In this document: one piece after another, positions 6,295-8,459 of the stretch
How the letters are laid out: every line of letters begins with the position of its first letter
Position numbering within the stretch: the stretch's first letter is position 1
Source: JAKLDO01 sp035354435
Lineage (GTDB): Bacteria; UBP6; UBA1177
Assembly: GCA_035354435.1 (NCBI GenBank)
Contig: DAOQAY010000122.1
Coordinates: 1 to 8,459 of the forward strand
Reading direction: 5' to 3'
DNA length: 8,459 bases
Notes under the pieces: model-generated
Seen by the model: only the letters and a program-made list of their open reading frames with translations
The model's database searches: none
Told to the model about the DNA's origin: nothing
Translations under genes and position numbers: made by a program

Positions 6295-6320
6295 TAAATC
6301 TTTAAAATTTCTTAAAAAAG

Positions 6321-6349
6321 TTGCTCAAAAACCCTTATGAAAGTATATT
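6321..6349 (+). promoter_or_regulatory. Promoter of the lipoprotein-metF-uxs unit
   Basis: TTGCTC (6321-6326) and TATATT (6344-6349) are separated by exactly 17 bases in an A+T-rich region just after a terminator. The expected transcript start is near 6356, about 20 bases before the start codon at 6377. Confidence 0.6.
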
Positions 6350-6376
6350 CTTAAATGCTTTTGTGAGGTGAATGCT

Positions 6377-6997
6377 ATGAACAAGCGACTGTTTTTACTT
6401 TTTTTGTGTCTGATAGTTATCGTTTCATGCAGTGAAAAGAACAATCAGAGTTATTATGACCAGTGCAATGAAGGTGATAAAAGGTGCAGCGGCAACAAGC
6501 TTGAGCAGTGTTCTTCTTATAACGAGTGGTATCTGCTGATCGAATGTGATGCTTTCGGTGGAGAATGTCTGTCCGAGGGTGACAGTTCTTACTGCTCTGA
6601 AGTGCCGGACGATCTTGACACAGATGTTGTTATAACAGACTGGGGCGAAGAAGAAGAGGTTGATGATGAGAACACAGTCAGTGACAATTCAATATGGCCG
6701 GATCTTGGAAATTCCGATGAAGACAGTGATGCCGGTGATGAGGATGTTTCCGATATTGATGAGAATGGGTTCGATGAAGATATTTATGATACAGATACTG
6801 TTGATGAAGACAATGCTGAAGCTGTTTGCGGAAACACAATTGTCGAAGAGGGTGAAGTGTGTGAAAAGGGAACATTGAAGAATTGTATTGAAATAGATCC
6901 GGGACTTTATTCAGGTGGAAAGGCATTCTGCTTAGATGACTGTTCGGGATATAATTTGATGACCTGTGATGAAATTGAAACTGGAGACGGTGATTGA
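6377..6997 (+). CDS. Cys-rich, Asp-rich lipoprotein with a Myxococcota-style repeat
   Basis: A 206-residue predicted lipoprotein. MNKR, a hydrophobic core and the lipobox VIVSC place the lipidated cysteine at residue 18. Ser at +2 suggests the outer membrane. After it come two modules with six cysteines each: C30, 37, 45, 57, 64, 73 (CNEGDKRCSGNKLEQC and on) and C151, 162, 170, 185, 189, 197 (CGNTIVEEGEVCEKG and on). They are joined by a very acidic linker of about 70 residues. The second module resembles the 'CGNGIVE-GEECD' Cys-rich repeat of Myxococcus-type surface proteins, and the first resembles the 'C-G-RC-GN-L--C' repeats in the same proteins. The function is unknown; ligand or Ca binding at the surface is a guess. 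The frame is open from GTG 6368, but GAGGTG at 6365-6370 sits correctly for ATG 6377. Its stop overlaps the metF start (TTGA). Confidence 0.85.
   Translation: MNKRLFLLFLCLIVIVSCSEKNNQSYYDQCNEGDKRCSGNKLEQCSSYNEWYLLIECDAFGGECLSEGDSSYCSEVPDDLDTDVVITDWGEEEEVDDENTVSDNSIWPDLGNSDEDSDAGDEDVSDIDENGFDEDIYDTDTVDEDNAEAVCGNTIVEEGEVCEKGTLKNCIEIDPGLYSGGKAFCLDDCSGYNLMTCDEIETGDGD
6608..6820 (+). repeat. Acidic low-complexity linker, GAT/GAA-rich
   Basis: This stretch encodes residues 78-148 of the lipoprotein, mostly Asp and Glu with scattered Ser, Thr and Asn. The DNA is rich in GAT/GAA/GAC triplets, which probably expand and contract. It contains DIDENGFDED (126-135), similar to the Asp-rich Ca-binding loops of thrombospondin type 3 repeats, but a full EF-hand spacing is not met. 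Confidence 0.7.
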
Positions 6998-7944
6998 GAA
7001 TAGATGAATTTATAAAAACAAGAAAAGGGCTGTTCTTTTCGCTTGAAGTTACTCCGCCTGACCGTGGCAGAAGTGTTGCTGAAATATTTGAAACAATTGA
7101 TGCTTTATCGGAATTCAATCCCGGATTTATAAATGTGACATATCATCAGCCGCACATCAGTTATAAGATGGAAAACGGCGTGAAGGTCAGAGATGTTTAC
7201 CGGAAAAAACCGGGAACTGTCGGAATATGTTCTGCAATTCAAAGCCGTTATGGGATTGATGCTGTACCTCATCTGCTTTGCGGCGGAATGGATAAGTGGG
7301 AGATCGAAGACACTCTAATTGATCTTCACTATCTGGGTTTTGACAATGTTTTTGCTCTTCGCGGAGATCCAACTTTCGGAATGACAGAATTTATCCCGAA
7401 AGAGGACGGCTACAGCCACGCATCAGAACTGGTAAGTCATATTTCAAGAATGAATAAAGGTAGTTACATGGATCCAGACCTTGAATACGGTCTTCAGACA
7501 AATTTTTGTATCGGTGTGGCGGCATATCCTGAAAAACATCTTGAAGCTCAAAATATTGATGCTGATATCGCCAATCTTAAAAGAAAAGTTGATGAAGGTG
7601 CTCATTTTATTGTTACCCAGATGTGTTTTGATGCTGAAATATATGTGAATTTTGTAAACCGTCTGAGAAAAGATGGGATAACTGTTCCGGTAATTCCGGG
7701 TATCCGTCCTCTCACAACAGAAAAACAGCTTGAAACCATACCTTCGATGTTCGGTGTTTCAGTTCCAGATGAATTGAAAAAAGTGATGTCGCAGGCAAAG
7801 ACAAAGGAAGCTGAATTCAATGCCGGAACTGAATTTATTGCCGGTTTATGCAGGAAACTTATTGAAAACGGTGCTCCAGGTATTCATCTTTTCACGATGG
7901 GAAAAGGAAAAAGCGCAAAAGCTCTGCTCGAAAAACTGAAATAA
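6994..7944 (+). CDS. metF: 5,10-methylenetetrahydrofolate reductase
   Basis: A 316-residue FAD-dependent TIM-barrel enzyme that reduces methylene-THF to 5-methyl-THF, the methyl donor for methionine synthesis. Catalytic Glu18 lies in FSLEVTPP (15-22). PGTVGIC (73-79), VPHLLCGG (91-98), LGFDNVFALRGDP (114-126, with flavin-site Asp125), CIGVAAYPEKH (172-182), IVTQMCFD (206-213, folate-binding Gln209) and VPVIPGIRPL (231-240) follow in the family order. The HNISYK-like insert (PHISYKMENG) and the KKPGTVGIC/YPEKH wording resemble the version common in Bacteroidota more than E. coli MetF. The start is TTG at 6994, overlapping the lipoprotein stop, with GGAG at 6983-6986. No ATG is available in this frame near the N-terminus. 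The pairing with a surface lipoprotein is odd and probably reflects compact packing. Thirteen bases separate it from the next gene. Confidence 0.95.
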   Translation: MRIDEFIKTRKGLFFSLEVTPPDRGRSVAEIFETIDALSEFNPGFINVTYHQPHISYKMENGVKVRDVYRKKPGTVGICSAIQSRYGIDAVPHLLCGGMDKWEIEDTLIDLHYLGFDNVFALRGDPTFGMTEFIPKEDGYSHASELVSHISRMNKGSYMDPDLEYGLQTNFCIGVAAYPEKHLEAQNIDADIANLKRKVDEGAHFIVTQMCFDAEIYVNFVNRLRKDGITVPVIPGIRPLTTEKQLETIPSMFGVSVPDELKKVMSQAKTKEAEFNAGTEFIAGLCRKLIENGAPGIHLFTMGKGKSAKALLEKLK

Positions 7945-7957
7945 TGCGGAGGTTATA

Positions 7958-8459
7958 TTGAAAAGAGTGATTGTTACAGGCGGTGCCGGGCTTATTGGTT
8001 CGCATCTCTGTAGAAAGCTTCTCAGTGAAGGCAGAGATGTTGTCTGCATAGACAATTTTTATACAGGTTCAAAACACAACATCTCGGATCTTTTAATGAA
8101 TCCTTATTTTGAGCTTATTACTCACGATGTTGAAGAATCGCTTATGATAAATGTGGCGGAAATTTACAATCTGGCTTGTCCGGCAAGTCCTGTGCACTAT
8201 CAGAAAGACCCGGTTAAAACGGTCAGAACAAGTGTTTTCGGTGCGATCAATATGCTTGACCTTGCTAAAAAGACAAATGCAAAAATATTTCAGGCAAGTA
8301 CCAGTGAAGTTTATGGAGATCCTTCAGAACATCCGCAGAAGGAAACCTACTGGGGAAATGTAAACCCTGTTGGTGTCAGAAGCTGTTATGATGAAGGCAA
8401 GAGATGTGCCGAAACGCTGTTTTTTGATTACTGGAGACAGTTTGGTGTAAGGATAAAAG
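7958..8459 (+). CDS. UDP-glucuronate decarboxylase (UDP-xylose synthase), 3' end beyond the window
   Basis: The first 167 residues of an extended short-chain dehydrogenase, cut by the window edge at about half the usual 310 or so. The NAD-binding motif TGGAGLIGSH (7-16) has Leu where most members have Phe. Asp32 in CIDNFYTG binds the adenosine ribose. YNLACPASPVHYQKDPV (70-86), QASTSEVYGDP (112-122), HPQKETYWGNVNPVG (125-139) and RSCYDEGKRCAETL (141-154) are specific to UDP-glucuronate decarboxylases. The catalytic set T115/E117/Y144/K148 is intact. The enzyme converts UDP-glucuronate to UDP-xylose (via a 4-keto intermediate) for polysaccharide or glycan synthesis, so sugar-related genes may lie to the right. 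The start is TTG 7958, with GGAGGT at 7948-7953; there is no in-frame ATG upstream after the metF stop. Confidence 0.93.
   Translation, partial: MKRVIVTGGAGLIGSHLCRKLLSEGRDVVCIDNFYTGSKHNISDLLMNPYFELITHDVEESLMINVAEIYNLACPASPVHYQKDPVKTVRTSVFGAINMLDLAKKTNAKIFQASTSEVYGDPSEHPQKETYWGNVNPVGVRSCYDEGKRCAETLFFDYWRQFGVRIK

Noticed and set aside
6660..6878. 72-codon + strand frame inside the lipoprotein gene, Met/Ile-rich
   Set aside because: It is a shifted reading of the Asp-rich repeat; Met-rich runs arise from GATGA patterns.
6678..7118. 146-codon open frame on the - strand with a His-rich run (HRHHHCLH-like)
   Set aside because: The His-rich sequence is simply the complement of the GAT/GAA-rich acidic linker, and the frame crosses two supported + strand genes.
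8151..8363. 70-codon + strand frame within the UDP-glucuronate decarboxylase gene
   Set aside because: The overlapping frame carries the enzyme's catalytic motifs throughout.

Overview
The window is a densely packed stretch of bacterial chromosome of roughly 40% G+C (estimated by eye), with every supportable gene on the + strand. I see no insertion sequence, CRISPR array, tRNA or rRNA. Most genes are housekeeping genes for lysine/peptidoglycan precursors, pyrimidines, folate C1 metabolism and nucleotide sugars. An exported Asp/Cys-rich lipoprotein with a Myxococcota-style 'CGN.IVE.GE.C' motif, the promoter style and a DUF4845-like membrane protein suggest a Gram-negative, A+T-rich relative of the deltaproteobacteria/Myxococcota or a nearby candidate phylum. 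The lineage is an inference and cannot be fixed from this sequence alone.

Region 1 (1-1202): the unresolved tail of an upstream gene, then an M20D amidohydrolase that resembles Bacillus N-acetyldiaminopimelate deacetylase (YkuR). This suggests a lysine/DAP cluster that runs in from the left.

Region 2 (1203-5904): a promoter with an extended -10 opens what looks like a six-gene operon: a small membrane-anchored DUF4845-like protein, pyrR, pyrB, pyrC, an unrecognised 205-residue protein, and a PflX-type (COG1313) radical SAM protein. The last four genes are nearly or actually overlapping (16-nt gap, ATGA, TAATG, 29-nt overlap). PyrB makes carbamoyl-aspartate and PyrC cyclises it to dihydroorotate. 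PyrR is a PRPP-binding regulator/uracil phosphoribosyltransferase. No carA/carB, pyrD, pyrE or pyrF is present, and no attenuator hairpin lies between the promoter and pyrB.

Region 3 (5905-6294): a stand-alone transcription unit with a perfect TATAAT -10, a strong ribosome binding site, a signal-peptide-bearing 87-residue protein ending in Cys-Cys, and a terminator whose stem begins inside the coding sequence. I do not recognise the product.

Region 4 (6295-8459): a promoter (TTGCTC-17-TATATT) followed by a lipoprotein gene. That gene overlaps metF (methylenetetrahydrofolate reductase) by three bases (stop/start TTGA), and 13 nt after metF comes a UDP-glucuronate decarboxylase gene cut by the window edge. 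Three genes (pyrR, metF, uxs) start with TTG.

Nothing here amounts to a clear new system. The best leads are the unknown protein coupled to the radical SAM gene in the pyr operon, the Cys-Cys exported small protein, and a possible nucleotide-sensitive start region at the pyr operon promoter.
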